Below, in pieces: positions 37,405-46,996 of a DNA stretch of 64,000 nucleotides. The DNA lies in contig NZ_UUPU01000047.1 of assembly GCF_900591205.1 (NCBI RefSeq), positions 62,001 to 126,000 on the forward strand, given 5' to 3'. A model generated the notes under the pieces. The model had not been told where the DNA came from. It saw only the letters and a program-made list of their open reading frames with translations, and did not search any database. Within the stretch, counting starts at the first letter, position 1. Every line of letters starts with the position of its first letter. The stretch is from Pseudomonas viridiflava (GTDB taxonomy: Bacteria; Pseudomonadota; Gammaproteobacteria; Pseudomonadales; Pseudomonadaceae). The translations under genes were made by a program, and so were the position numbers.

Positions 37405-38688
37405 ATGGCACTACGCGAAACATGTTTGTGGGAACACCTCACCCCCAGCCGGCCGGATCGCGCCGCGCTCAAGGGCGAGGTCAAGGTCGATGTGTGCGTG
37501 ATCGGCGCCGGGATCACCGGGTTGTCGGCTGCCATTCACTTGCTGGAACAAGGTAAAAGCGTGGCCGTGCTGGAGGCGCACCGCACCGGGCATGGCGGTT
37601 CGGGGCGCAACGTGGGGCTGGTCAACGCCGGCCTGTGGATCCCGCCGGACGAGATCGAAGCCGGTTTCGGCGAGACGGTGGGCAGCCAGCTCAACCGCAT
37701 GTTGGGCGCGGCACCGTCCCTGGTGTTCAGCCTGATCGACAAATACAACATCGACTGCCAATTGCGCCGCGAGGGCACCCTGCACATGGCGCACAACGCC
37801 CGTGGCGAGGCAGACTTGCGCAGCCGTGAAGAGCAATGGAAGCGCCGGGGCGCGCCGGTGGAGTTGCTCACCGGGCACGCCTGCGAGCAAGCCACCGGCA
37901 CCCGCAAGATCGCCGCCGCCTTGCTGGACCGGCGTGCCGGCACCTTGAACCCGATGGCCTACACCAGTGGTTTGGCCAACGCCGCCGTGGGGTTGGGCGG
38001 GCAATTGTTCGACCATTCGCCGGTCACCTGGTTGGAGCGCCAGGGCTCGAACTGGTCGGTGCAGACCGCCCAGGGTTCGGTGCAGGCTGCACAGGTAGTC
38101 ATCGCCTCCAATGCCTACACCGAAGGCGAATGGACCGAGCTGCGCCGCAACTTTTTCCCTGGCTATTACTACCAGGTCGCGTCGGCGCCGCTGACCGACG
38201 CCGCCGCCCAGCAGATCCTCCCCGGCGGGCAGGGCTCCTGGGATACACGGCAGGTGCTGAGCAGCATTCGCCGTGACGCCGATGGCCGTCTGTTGCTCGG
38301 CAGCCTGGGCAACGGTAACCAGAAACCGGCATGGTTCCTCAAGGCATGGGCCGATCGGGTGCAGCAACATTACTTCCCGTACCTCAAATCGGTGCAATGG
38401 GAATTCACCTGGACCGGCTGCATCGCCTTTACCCCCGACCACCTGATGCGCCTGTTCGAACCGGCGCCGGGCCTTGTGGCAGTAACGGGCTATAACGGGC
38501 GTGGCGTGACCACCGGCAGTGTGGTCGGCAAAGCCTTCGCCGACTACTTATGTCACCAGAATCCCCAGGCCCTGCCGATTCCGTTCGCCCCCCTGCAACC
38601 ACTGGCCGGTGTAGGGCTGCGCAGCTGTCTGTATGAAGCTGGATTCTCGCTGTATCACGCCGGCCAATGCCTGCGGATAGTGATCTGA
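37405..38688 (+). CDS. amaA: L-pipecolate oxidase (FAD-dependent)
   Basis: A 427-residue flavoprotein of the DAO (glycine/D-amino acid oxidase) superfamily that oxidises L-pipecolate to piperideine-6-carboxylate, the substrate of AmaB. The FAD-binding motif VCVIGAGITGLSAAIHL is at about residues 30-46, and VTGYNGRGVTTG near the C-terminus closes the flavin site. ATG 37405 follows GGAG by seven bases. The assignment rests on the neighbouring amaB and LysR genes, an arrangement I recall from P. putida; the sequence alone would allow other amine substrates. A terminator hairpin follows. Confidence 0.8.
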   Translation: MALRETCLWEHLTPSRPDRAALKGEVKVDVCVIGAGITGLSAAIHLLEQGKSVAVLEAHRTGHGGSGRNVGLVNAGLWIPPDEIEAGFGETVGSQLNRMLGAAPSLVFSLIDKYNIDCQLRREGTLHMAHNARGEADLRSREEQWKRRGAPVELLTGHACEQATGTRKIAAALLDRRAGTLNPMAYTSGLANAAVGLGGQLFDHSPVTWLERQGSNWSVQTAQGSVQAAQVVIASNAYTEGEWTELRRNFFPGYYYQVASAPLTDAAAQQILPGGQGSWDTRQVLSSIRRDADGRLLLGSLGNGNQKPAWFLKAWADRVQQHYFPYLKSVQWEFTWTGCIAFTPDHLMRLFEPAPGLVAVTGYNGRGVTTGSVVGKAFADYLCHQNPQALPIPFAPLQPLAGVGLRSCLYEAGFSLYHAGQCLRIVI

Positions 38689-38708
38689 TCAGCGAAATAC
38701 CGCTCAAA

Positions 38709-38731
38709 AGCCTGCATTTTCTTAGCAGGCT
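38709..38731 (+). terminator. Hairpin terminator after amaA
   Basis: AGCCTGC / GCAGGCT stem with a nine-base A/T-rich loop, 20 bases after the stop. The following T content is weak, so efficiency is uncertain. Confidence 0.6.
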
Positions 38732-38744
38732 ACTAATCTGTATT

Positions 38745-38915
38745 GGTGCAAGTCGTAGCAATCACGCACTGTAAATGTGCAGTTCCGTTACGCACATTGT
38801 TACAGGTGCAGGAACTGTCGTTTATACCTCCGGTTGCAGGTGCGACCTGCCAGGGTTGTACTTTTTTGGTTGATTGGTTGCACCTCTGGAGGTTAGACGG
38901 TTGCACGTGCTGGTG
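38745..38915 (+). promoter_or_regulatory. Candidate NtrC-type half-sites upstream of the sigma-54 promoter
   Basis: GGTGCA or TGCACC half-sites occur at 38745-38750, 38805-38810 and 38879-38884, with TGCACG and TGGTG at 38902-38915. Two hairpins lie here too (CAGTTCC/GGAACTG at 38780-38817 and GCAGGT/ACCTGC at 38836-38850). The cluster lies 60-230 bases upstream of the sigma-54 promoter, where an activator would bind. No complete two-armed NtrC site is present. Confidence 0.4.
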
Positions 38916-38977
38916 AAAGGAGTCGAAACGCCCGTAATAACAATGACACCGTGTCTTTTTGAAGAATAAAAACGTAA

Positions 38978-38993
38978 TGGCACGCGCCTTGCT
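38978..38993 (+). promoter_or_regulatory. Sigma-54 (RpoN) promoter of the amino acid ABC operon
   Basis: TGGCACG-CGCC-TTGCT matches the -24/-12 consensus TGGCACG-N4-TTGCW at every fixed base. The GG at 38979-38980 and GC at 38991-38992 are correctly spaced. Transcription is predicted near 39003, about 60 bases before the binding-protein ATG. Confidence 0.85.
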
Positions 38994-39062
38994 CTGGGCT
39001 TTCAGTGAAAGGTTTGAATGCAAGTTGTCGTGCCAAAAATCAAAAATATCGGAGCACCACTC

Positions 39063-40199
39063 ATGTCCCAGACGTTTTACAAGAAAGGTTTTCTGGCCCT
39101 CGCTGTTGCAACGGCGCTGGGTGTTTCTACGTTTGTTCAAGCTGATGTGAAGATTGGCGTAGCGGGGCCGATGACCGGCGCCAACGCCTCGTTCGGTGAG
39201 CAGTACATGAAGGGTGCCCAGGCGGCGGCCGAAGTTATCAACAAGGCGGGCGGCATCAACGGCGAGAAAATCGTCCTGGTAGCCGGCGACGACGCCTGCG
39301 AGCCCAAGCAAGCCGTAGCCGTGGCAAACCGCCTGGCAGACCAGGACAAAGTGATCGGCGTGGTCGGGCACTTCTGCTCGTCCAACACCATCCCGGCGTC
39401 CGAGGTGTATGACGAAGCGGGCATCATCGCGATCACCCCGGGCTCCACCAACCCACAAGTGACCGAACGCGGCCTGGGCGCCATGTTCCGCATGTGCGGC
39501 CGTGACGACCAGCAAGGCATCGTGGCCGGCGACTACATCGTCGACGTGCTCAAGGGCAAGAAAGTCGCCGTGATCAACGACAAGGACACCTACGGCAAAG
39601 GCTTGGCTGACGCCACCGCAGCCCAGTTGACCAAGCGCGGCGTCAAGCCGGTGCTGGAAGAGGGCCTGACCCGTGGCGAGAAAGACTTCAGCGCCCTGGT
39701 GACCAAGATCCGCTCCACCGGTGCTGACGTGGTGTACTTCGGTGGCCTGCACCCGGAAGCCGGTCCACTGGTTCGCCAGATGCGTGAAGCCGGCCTCAAC
39801 GACGTGAAATTCATGTCCGACGACGGCGTAGTCACCGATGAACTGGTGACCACTGCTGGCGGCGCGAAATACGTCGACGGCGTGTACATGACCTTCGGCG
39901 CCGACCCGCGCCTGCTGCCGGAAAGCAAGGCGGTCGTGGACGAGTTCCGCAAAGCCGGTTACGAGCCTGAAGGCTACACCCTGTACGCCTACGCGTCGCT
40001 GCAGGCCCTGGCCGCCGGCTTCAACGGCGCCAAGTCCAACAAGGGCGAAGACGCCGCCAAATGGCTCAAGGCTCACCCGGTGAAAACCGTAATGGGTGAA
40101 AAAGCCTGGGACTCCAAAGGCGACCTGAAAGTGTCCGACTACGTGGTTTACCAGTGGGACAAAGACGGCAAATACCATCAGCTGGAAAAACAGAAGTAA
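39063..40199 (+). CDS. Branched-chain amino acid-type ABC transporter, substrate-binding protein
   Basis: A 378-residue periplasmic binding protein of the Leu/Ile/Val (LivK/BraC) family. The signal peptide is residues 1-27, cleaved before DVKIGVAGP. DACEPKQAVAVANRL and the CSSNTIPASEVYDE region are typical. ATG 39063 has GGAG upstream, whereas the frame from 39018 has no ribosome site. It differs from the best-known P. aeruginosa BraC and is closer to a second liv-type system, so the ligand may not be Leu/Ile/Val. First gene of a five-gene operon with a REPIN after it. Confidence 0.92.
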   Translation: MSQTFYKKGFLALAVATALGVSTFVQADVKIGVAGPMTGANASFGEQYMKGAQAAAEVINKAGGINGEKIVLVAGDDACEPKQAVAVANRLADQDKVIGVVGHFCSSNTIPASEVYDEAGIIAITPGSTNPQVTERGLGAMFRMCGRDDQQGIVAGDYIVDVLKGKKVAVINDKDTYGKGLADATAAQLTKRGVKPVLEEGLTRGEKDFSALVTKIRSTGADVVYFGGLHPEAGPLVRQMREAGLNDVKFMSDDGVVTDELVTTAGGAKYVDGVYMTFGADPRLLPESKAVVDEFRKAGYEPEGYTLYAYASLQALAAGFNGAKSNKGEDAAKWLKAHPVKTVMGEKAWDSKGDLKVSDYVVYQWDKDGKYHQLEKQK

Positions 40200-40219
40200 G
40201 CACAAGCACCAGAGATCCA

Positions 40220-40313
40220 GTGTGGGAGGGGGCTTGCCCCCGATGAGGGTGTGTCAGCCACCAGATGTGCAAGCTGACCCACTGCAATCGGGGGCAAGCC
40301 CCCTCCCACATTG
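40220..40313. repeat. REPIN, GGGGGCAAGCCCCC type, inside the ABC operon
   Basis: Inverted pair gtgggagggggcttgcccccgat and atcgggggcaagccccctcccac between the binding-protein gene and livH. An intercistronic hairpin there often gives more binding protein than membrane parts. Confidence 0.92.
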
Positions 40314-40400
40314 GACAGTGTTGTTATTGAGATCTGTCTTTTCCTCCAGAAGCGCCGCACGCCTCCCGGTGTGCAGGTGCTCACCGCGTGAGATTGCGTT

Positions 40401-41315
40401 ATGGATGGTATTTTCCTGCAGCAACTGGTCAACGGCCTGACCCTCGGGTCGGTCTATGGCCTGATCGCCATCGGCTACACAATGGTCTATGGCATCATTG
40501 GCATGATCAACTTCGCCCACGGCGAGGTTTATATGATTTCCGCTTACCTCGCGGCGATCAGTCTGGCACTGCTGGCTTACTTCGGCATCGAATCCTTCCC
40601 GCTGCTCATTCTCGGTACGTTGGTCTTCACCGTAGTCGTCACCGGCGTATACGGTTGGGTCATCGAACGTGTCGCTTACAAACCGCTGCGCAACTCCACC
40701 CGATTGGCTCCGCTGATCAGCGCCATCGGTATTTCACTGATCCTGCAGAACTACGCGCAGATCGCCCAAGGCGCCAAGCAACAAGGTATTCCTACCCTGC
40801 TGGCCGGTGCCTGGCGTGTCGATATCGGCAGCGGGTTTGTGCAGCTCACCTACACCAAGGTCTTCATCCTCGTGGCGGCGTTTGCCGGCATGGCGTTGCT
40901 CACCTACATCATCAAATACACCAAGCTCGGCCGCATGTGCCGTGCCACCCAGCAAGACCGCAAGATGGCCTCGATCCTGGGTATCAACACCGACCGCGTG
41001 ATTTCCTACGTGTTTGTCATCGGTGCTGCCATGGCGGCGCTGGCAGGCGTGCTGATCACCCTCAACTACGGCACGTTCGACTTCTACGCCGGCTTCATCA
41101 TCGGCATCAAGGCATTCACCGCAGCGGTACTCGGCGGCATTGGTTCCCTGCCTGGGGCGATGCTGGGCGGGATCATTCTCGGTATTTCCGAGTCGCTGTT
41201 CTCGGGGTTGATCAACTCTGACTACAAAGACGTGTTCAGTTTCTCCCTGCTGGTGGTGATTCTGATTTTCCGTCCCCAGGGCCTGCTTGGTCGCCCACTC
41301 GTGGCGAAGGTGTAA
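40401..41315 (+). CDS. livH: Branched-chain amino acid-type ABC permease LivH
   Basis: A 304-residue inner-membrane permease. It starts with LVNGLTLGSVYGLIAIGYTMVYG, a hallmark of LivH, and has about eight hydrophobic segments. The GINTDRVISYVFVIGAAMAALAG region holds the ATPase-docking loop. It begins 85 bases after the REPIN and is followed two bases later by livM. Confidence 0.95.
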   Translation: MDGIFLQQLVNGLTLGSVYGLIAIGYTMVYGIIGMINFAHGEVYMISAYLAAISLALLAYFGIESFPLLILGTLVFTVVVTGVYGWVIERVAYKPLRNSTRLAPLISAIGISLILQNYAQIAQGAKQQGIPTLLAGAWRVDIGSGFVQLTYTKVFILVAAFAGMALLTYIIKYTKLGRMCRATQQDRKMASILGINTDRVISYVFVIGAAMAALAGVLITLNYGTFDFYAGFIIGIKAFTAAVLGGIGSLPGAMLGGIILGISESLFSGLINSDYKDVFSFSLLVVILIFRPQGLLGRPLVAKV

Positions 41316-41317
41316 AC

Positions 41318-42595
41318 ATGTCTGCTGCCAAACCCATTGATATCAAAAAAAGTGTGGTCGATACGGTCCTCGCCGGGCTGATTTCGCTGATCGTGTTCGG
41401 TCCGATCGTCGGCGTGGTACTCGACGGCTACAGCTTCAACCTGGAACCGGCCCGCGTGGGCCTGCTGGTGGCCATTGTGATGGTCGGCCGCTTTGCCATG
41501 AGCCTGTTCCTGCAAACCCCCAAGGGCCTCAAGATCCTGCAGGGTTTCGAGAGCAGCGGCTCGGGTGTGCATGTGCTGGCGCCGGACTACAAGTCGCGGC
41601 TGCGCTGGATCATCCCGGCACTGATCGTGATCGCCATCGTGTTCCCGTTCTTTGCCAACAAGTACCTGCTGACCGTGGTGATCCTCGGGCTGATCTACGT
41701 GTTGCTCGGCCTGGGCCTGAACATCGTGGTCGGCCTGGCTGGCTTGCTCGACCTCGGTTACGTGGCGTTCTACGCCATCGGTGCCTACGGCCTGGCGCTG
41801 GGTTATCAATACCTCGGCCTGGGCTTCTGGACCGTGCTGCCACTGGCGGCCATCTGTGCGGCGTTGGCGGGGTGCATACTCGGGTTCCCGGTGTTGCGAA
41901 TGCACGGCGATTATCTCGCCATCGTGACCCTGGGCTTCGGTGAAATCATCCGCCTGGTGCTTAACAACTGGCTGTCGTTTACCGGCGGGCCGAACGGCAT
42001 GCCGGTGCCATCGCCGACGTTTTTCGGCCTGGAGTTCGTACGCAAAGCCAAAGATGGCGGGATTCCCTTCCATGAGTTCTTCGGCATCGACTACAACCCC
42101 AACATCAAATTCCTGTTTATCTACATCGTGTTGTTCCTGGTGGTGCTGGCCGTGCTGTACATCAAGCATCGCCTGACCCGCATGCCGGTCGGCCGCGCCT
42201 GGGAAGCCTTGCGCGAAGATGAAATCGCCTGCCGTTCCATGGGCCTGAACCACGTGCTGGTCAAGCTCTCGGCGTTCACCATCGGAGCTTCCACCGCCGG
42301 TCTGGCCGGGGTGTTCTTCGCCAGCTACCAGGGCTTCGTCAACCCGTCGTCGTTCACCTTTTTCGAGTCGGCGCTGATCCTTGCGATCGTGGTGCTGGGC
42401 GGCATGGGGTCGACGGTGGGCGTGGTGATTGCGGCATTCGTGCTGACCGTTGCCCCGGAGTTGCTGCGCAGTTTCTCCGAATACCGCGTGCTGCTGTTTG
42501 GCGTGCTGATGGTGGTGATGATGATCTGGCGACCGCGTGGCCTGATCCGGATCAGCCGCACCGGTGTGACACCGCGTAAGGGGGTAGCGCCATGA
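41318..42595 (+). CDS. livM: Branched-chain amino acid-type ABC permease LivM
   Basis: A 425-residue second permease subunit. The N-terminal 90 residues are the extra DUF3382-like membrane part found in LivM, followed by the core starting LTVVILGLIYVLLGLGLNIVVG. LGDYLAIVTLGFGEIIRL-type and AGVFFASYQGFVNPSSF segments are family hallmarks. Its last bases overlap livG (ATGA). Confidence 0.94.
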   Translation: MSAAKPIDIKKSVVDTVLAGLISLIVFGPIVGVVLDGYSFNLEPARVGLLVAIVMVGRFAMSLFLQTPKGLKILQGFESSGSGVHVLAPDYKSRLRWIIPALIVIAIVFPFFANKYLLTVVILGLIYVLLGLGLNIVVGLAGLLDLGYVAFYAIGAYGLALGYQYLGLGFWTVLPLAAICAALAGCILGFPVLRMHGDYLAIVTLGFGEIIRLVLNNWLSFTGGPNGMPVPSPTFFGLEFVRKAKDGGIPFHEFFGIDYNPNIKFLFIYIVLFLVVLAVLYIKHRLTRMPVGRAWEALREDEIACRSMGLNHVLVKLSAFTIGASTAGLAGVFFASYQGFVNPSSFTFFESALILAIVVLGGMGSTVGVVIAAFVLTVAPELLRSFSEYRVLLFGVLMVVMMIWRPRGLIRISRTGVTPRKGVAP

Positions 42596-43467
42596 GCAAG
42601 GAAGTCGTCCTGTCCGTGGAACACCTGATGATGCACTTCGGTGGCATCAAAGCCTTGAGCGACGTGAGCCTCAAGGTCGAACGCAACTCGATCTTCGCGC
42701 TGATCGGCCCCAACGGCGCCGGCAAGACCACCGTGTTCAACTGCCTTACCGGCTTCTACAAAGCCAGCGGCGGCAAGATCGAACTGAACGTGCGTGGCAA
42801 GCAGACCAACGTGATCCAGTTGCTCGGCGAGCGCTTCAAGGCCACCGATTTTGTGTCGCCAAAAAGCTTTTTCAGCCGCGTGTACTACAAGATGTTCGGC
42901 GGTACTCACTTGGTGAACCGCGCCGGTCTGGCCCGTACGTTCCAGAACATCCGCCTGTTCAAGGAAATGTCGGTGCTGGAGAACCTGTTGGTGGCCCAGC
43001 ACATGTGGGTCAACCGCAACATGCTCGCCGGCATCCTCAACACCAAGGGCTACCGCAAGGCCGAAAGCGATGCCCTCGATCACGCGTTCTACTGGCTCGA
43101 AGTGGTCGACCTGGTGGACTGCGCCAACCGCCTGGCCGGCGAGCTTTCCTACGGCCAGCAGCGGCGCCTGGAAATCGCCCGCGCCATGTGCACCCGGCCG
43201 CAGATCATCTGCCTGGACGAACCCGCAGCGGGCCTCAACCCCCAGGAAACCGAAGCCCTCAGCGCGATGATTCGCCTGTTGCGCGACGAACACGACCTGA
43301 CGGTGGTGCTGATCGAACACGACATGGGCATGGTGATGAGTATTTCCGACCACATCGTGGTACTGGACCACGGCAACGTGATTGCCGAGGGCGGGCCGGA
43401 TGCGATCCGCAACGATCCAAAAGTGATTGCCGCCTACCTGGGCGCAGACGAAGAGGAGCTGGTATGA
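42592..43467 (+). CDS. livG: Branched-chain amino acid-type ABC ATPase LivG
   Basis: A 291-residue cytoplasmic ATPase. Walker A GPNGAGKTT is near residue 38, the signature LSYGQQRRLEIARA and Walker B IICLDEPAAGLNP further on. It overlaps livM and livF by four bases each, so translation is coupled through the last three genes. The insert after the Q-loop (KSFFSRVYYKMFGG) is of the longer LivG kind. Confidence 0.95.
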   Translation: MSKEVVLSVEHLMMHFGGIKALSDVSLKVERNSIFALIGPNGAGKTTVFNCLTGFYKASGGKIELNVRGKQTNVIQLLGERFKATDFVSPKSFFSRVYYKMFGGTHLVNRAGLARTFQNIRLFKEMSVLENLLVAQHMWVNRNMLAGILNTKGYRKAESDALDHAFYWLEVVDLVDCANRLAGELSYGQQRRLEIARAMCTRPQIICLDEPAAGLNPQETEALSAMIRLLRDEHDLTVVLIEHDMGMVMSISDHIVVLDHGNVIAEGGPDAIRNDPKVIAAYLGADEEELV

Positions 43468-44180
43468 GTGCACCTATCCTCGAAATGAAGGACCTGGACG
43501 TGTTCTACGGCCCGATCCAGGCCCTTAAGAAAGTCTCGCTGCACATCAATGAAGGCGAAACCGTGAGCCTGATCGGCTCCAACGGCGCGGGTAAATCCAC
43601 GTTGCTGATGTCGATCTTCGGCCAGCCACGGGCCGAGTCGGGGCAGATCATCTACAACGGCGTCGACATTACCCACAAGTCGTCCCACTACATTGCGTCC
43701 AACGGCATTGCGCAGTCGCCGGAAGGGCGGCGGGTGTTCCCCGACATGACCGTCGAGGAAAACCTGCTGATGGGCACCATCCCGATTGGCGACAAGTTTG
43801 CCGCTGAGGACATGCAGCGCATGTTTGAGCTGTTCCCACGGCTCAAGGAGCGGCGTAACCAGCGCGCCATGACCATGTCCGGTGGTGAACAGCAAATGCT
43901 CGCCATCGCCCGTGCGCTGATGAGCCGGCCCAAGCTGTTGCTGCTGGATGAGCCGAGTCTGGGGTTGGCGCCGATTGTGGTGAAGCAGATCTTCGCCACC
44001 CTGCGCGAGCTGGCGGCCACCGGGATGACCATCTTCCTGGTGGAACAGAACGCCAACCATGCATTGCGGCTTTCGGACCGGGCATATGTGATGGTCAACG
44101 GCGAGATCCGCCTGACGGGCACCGGTAAGGAATTGCTGGTGAATGAGGACGTGCGCAACGCCTATCTCGGCGGTCACTGA
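43464..44180 (+). CDS. livF: Branched-chain amino acid-type ABC ATPase LivF
   Basis: A 238-residue second ATPase. Walker A GSNGAGKST is near residue 40, the signature TMSGGEQQMLAIARAL and Walker B LLLLDEPSLGL are intact. QSPEGRRVFPDMTVEENL is diagnostic of LivF. The frame opens earlier, but ATG 43464 overlapping the livG stop is the correct start. Last gene of the operon, followed by a REPIN. Confidence 0.95.
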   Translation: MSAPILEMKDLDVFYGPIQALKKVSLHINEGETVSLIGSNGAGKSTLLMSIFGQPRAESGQIIYNGVDITHKSSHYIASNGIAQSPEGRRVFPDMTVEENLLMGTIPIGDKFAAEDMQRMFELFPRLKERRNQRAMTMSGGEQQMLAIARALMSRPKLLLLDEPSLGLAPIVVKQIFATLRELAATGMTIFLVEQNANHALRLSDRAYVMVNGEIRLTGTGKELLVNEDVRNAYLGGH

Positions 44181-44220
44181 TCTAAAACTTGATGCAGGCC
44201 TGCTGTAGGTGCCTGCTTTA

Positions 44221-44308
44221 TGTGGGAGCTGGCTTGCCTGCGATGCAGACGCCTCGGTCTATTAGTTGAACCGAGGAGATTCCATCGCAGGCAAGCCAGC
44301 TCCCACAG
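44221..44308. repeat. REPIN, GCAGGCAAGCCAGCTCCCAC type, after livF
   Basis: Inverted pair tgtgggagctggcttgcctgc and its complement around a spacer with cctcggt/accgagg. No other terminator was seen after livF. Confidence 0.9.
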
Positions 44309-44342
44309 TGGTTTTGGGGTGTTCACAAGGCCGATGCCAAAT

Positions 44343-44819
44343 TGTGGAAAACAAATCCAGCCTCCTCTTAAAGCGCGACATATAGCCGCCGCAAATCGCT
44401 GTTTTGTCACAGTTTTGACTTGTCCCCATCCACTGTGGAACCGGCTGTGGGTAACGTGGGTGTAGCTGGCTGAAAGCCTTTGAATACGTGGCTTGTAGCT
44501 TTGTGGTTGTTTTTTGATCAGCGGTTTTTTCGCGGCCTGCCGAGGGGTTTGTCAACCTGTTTAAAGACACAGGTATATGACTGAAATATGTCCTGCCAGC
44601 CTGTGGATAAGTCTGTGACTAAACTCTGGAAAGACTGCCGCAGAGGCCGAAATGACTGGCCTGGAGCCATCGTTCGGATTTTTCCTCTAGTCAAAGGGCG
44701 ACATACGCCTGGGCCCAGGTCAAGCAAAAAACTTTCTAAAATCGGCTGCAGGCCCTGTATAGAGCGGCCTGGGGCTTTTGGCACTTGCCCCCAAAGACTG
44801 TGGGCGCAGTTGTGGATAA
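44343..44819. other. DnaA-box-bearing non-coding stretch between livF and the SDR gene
   Basis: From 44309 to 44982 I see no gene. Two perfect DnaA boxes TGTGGATAA lie at 44602-44610 and 44811-44819 in the same orientation, and one-mismatch copies at 44343-44351 (TGTGGAAAA) and 44446-44454 (TGTGGGTAA). The stretch is richer in A/T than its neighbours. It could titrate DnaA or be chance; it is not adjacent to dnaA, so it is not the expected oriC. Confidence 0.45.
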
Positions 44820-44910
44820 CCTGCGCGCATATGGCTGCAGGCCACGGTTTATAAGGCTTTGCTTGTCATGGTTAAAAATTGATCAGGCTTGGCTTGAGTT
44901 GTGTGCATAG

Positions 44911-45750
<840 letters not shown>

Positions 45751-45762
45751 AACTGTTGGCTT

Positions 45763-45859
45763 CTGTGGCGGGGGAGCTTGCTCCCGTTGGGGCGCGAAGC
45801 GGCCCTGGCTTTTTTGGGGCTGCTGCGCAGCCCAACGGGAGCAAGCTCCCTCGCCACAA
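45763..45859. repeat. Long-type REP inverted pair, GTGGCGGGGGAGCTTGCTCCCGTTGGG type
   Basis: Large near-perfect inverted repeat of the same class as 27790-27882, with gcgaagcggccc and gctgcgcagc inside, between the SDR and CDF genes. Confidence 0.9.
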
Positions 45860-45971
45860 TGGTTTTATTCGCTTGATGATGCGTCAAATCGGCCAAAACA
45901 CGGCATAAGGTACACTCCACTCCTGAAAACCCTCCGCATAGTGCGGTTTAAAGGTTTTAACAGGAGGAAAT

Positions 45972-46877
45972 GTGAGTAACCGAGGTGAGCAGGCACTGCT
46001 CAAACAATCGACCATTCTGATGTTCGCTGTGGCGATCGCCGGGATTGTCACGGGTGTGATATCCGGCGCCCAATCCATTCTGTTCGACGGCTTCTTCTCG
46101 CTGATCGCCACCGCCATCAAGGTGTTGATGTTGATCACGGCCAAGCTGATCGCCAAGAAAAGCAATGAACGTTTCCAGTTCGGCTATTGGCACCTGGAGC
46201 CCATGGTGCTGCTGATTGAAGGCAGCTTCCTGCTGCTGATCGCTATCTACGCGTTTCTCAACGGGGTGTTCGGTATTATCAATGGCGGGCGCGAGATCGA
46301 GTTGGGGCTGGTGATCATCTACGCGGCGGTGTTTACCGTCGTAGAGTTTGCCTACTTCTTCTACGTGCGTTATCGCAACCGCAAGCTGAAATCCTCGCTG
46401 ATCCAGTTCGACAACATCAGTTGGCTGGTGGACGCCATGCTTTCGGTGGGTTTGCTGATCAGCTTTCTGGCGGCGCTGCTGCTCAAGTCCCAGGGCTATG
46501 GCGAGTGGGCGGTGTATGTCGACCCGTTGATCCTGATTCTGCTGGCCCTGAGCATGCTGGCGCCGGCGTTCAAGATACTGCGCCCGGCGTTGCGCGAGGT
46601 GCTGGGGATTGCCCCGGACCACCTGGATGACACAGTGCGCGAAGTGATGGACGCGGCCCAGGCCAGCCATGGTTTCGACGACTACGTGTCCTACGTGCAA
46701 AAGCACGGGCGTGCGCGGTTTATCGAGATTCATGTGGTGTTGCCGGCCAATTACCCGGTGGATAACGTCGCGACGCTCGATGCGTTGCGTGAAGAGATAT
46801 CCACAGGGCTGGGCAAACCGGATGCGGCGCGCTGGCTGACGATCAGCTTTACCGGGGATCGCAAGTGGATTGAGTGA
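45972..46877 (+). CDS. Cation diffusion facilitator-type transporter, altered metal site
   Basis: A 301-residue membrane protein with six predicted helices and a C-terminal cytoplasmic domain (LREVLGIAPDHLDDTVREVM) of the CDF superfamily. GTG 45972 is the start: AGGAGG lies just upstream, and the adjacent ATG at 45970 runs straight into TGA. In helix 2 it has FDGFFSLIA and in helix 5 FDNISWLVD, so the histidine and one aspartate of the usual zinc-binding tetrad are replaced. It may carry another ion or substrate. Confidence 0.85.
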   Translation: MSNRGEQALLKQSTILMFAVAIAGIVTGVISGAQSILFDGFFSLIATAIKVLMLITAKLIAKKSNERFQFGYWHLEPMVLLIEGSFLLLIAIYAFLNGVFGIINGGREIELGLVIIYAAVFTVVEFAYFFYVRYRNRKLKSSLIQFDNISWLVDAMLSVGLLISFLAALLLKSQGYGEWAVYVDPLILILLALSMLAPAFKILRPALREVLGIAPDHLDDTVREVMDAAQASHGFDDYVSYVQKHGRARFIEIHVVLPANYPVDNVATLDALREEISTGLGKPDAARWLTISFTGDRKWIE

Positions 46878-46901
46878 GGTCAGGTAGACCGAGGTGAGAC
46901 T

Positions 46902-46988
46902 TTCGCGAGCAAGCCCGCTCCCACATTCAACCGCGTCCTACCTTTGGAATACGGTCGAATGTGGGAGCTGGCTTGCCTGCGATGAGGC
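46902..46988. repeat. Hybrid REPIN with arms of two subtypes
   Basis: The left arm is cgcgagcaagcccgctcccac, the right gtgggagctggcttgcctgcgat. The arms belong to different REP subtypes seen elsewhere in the window and do not pair fully. Confidence 0.85.
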
Positions 46989-46996
46989 CCTGAAAA

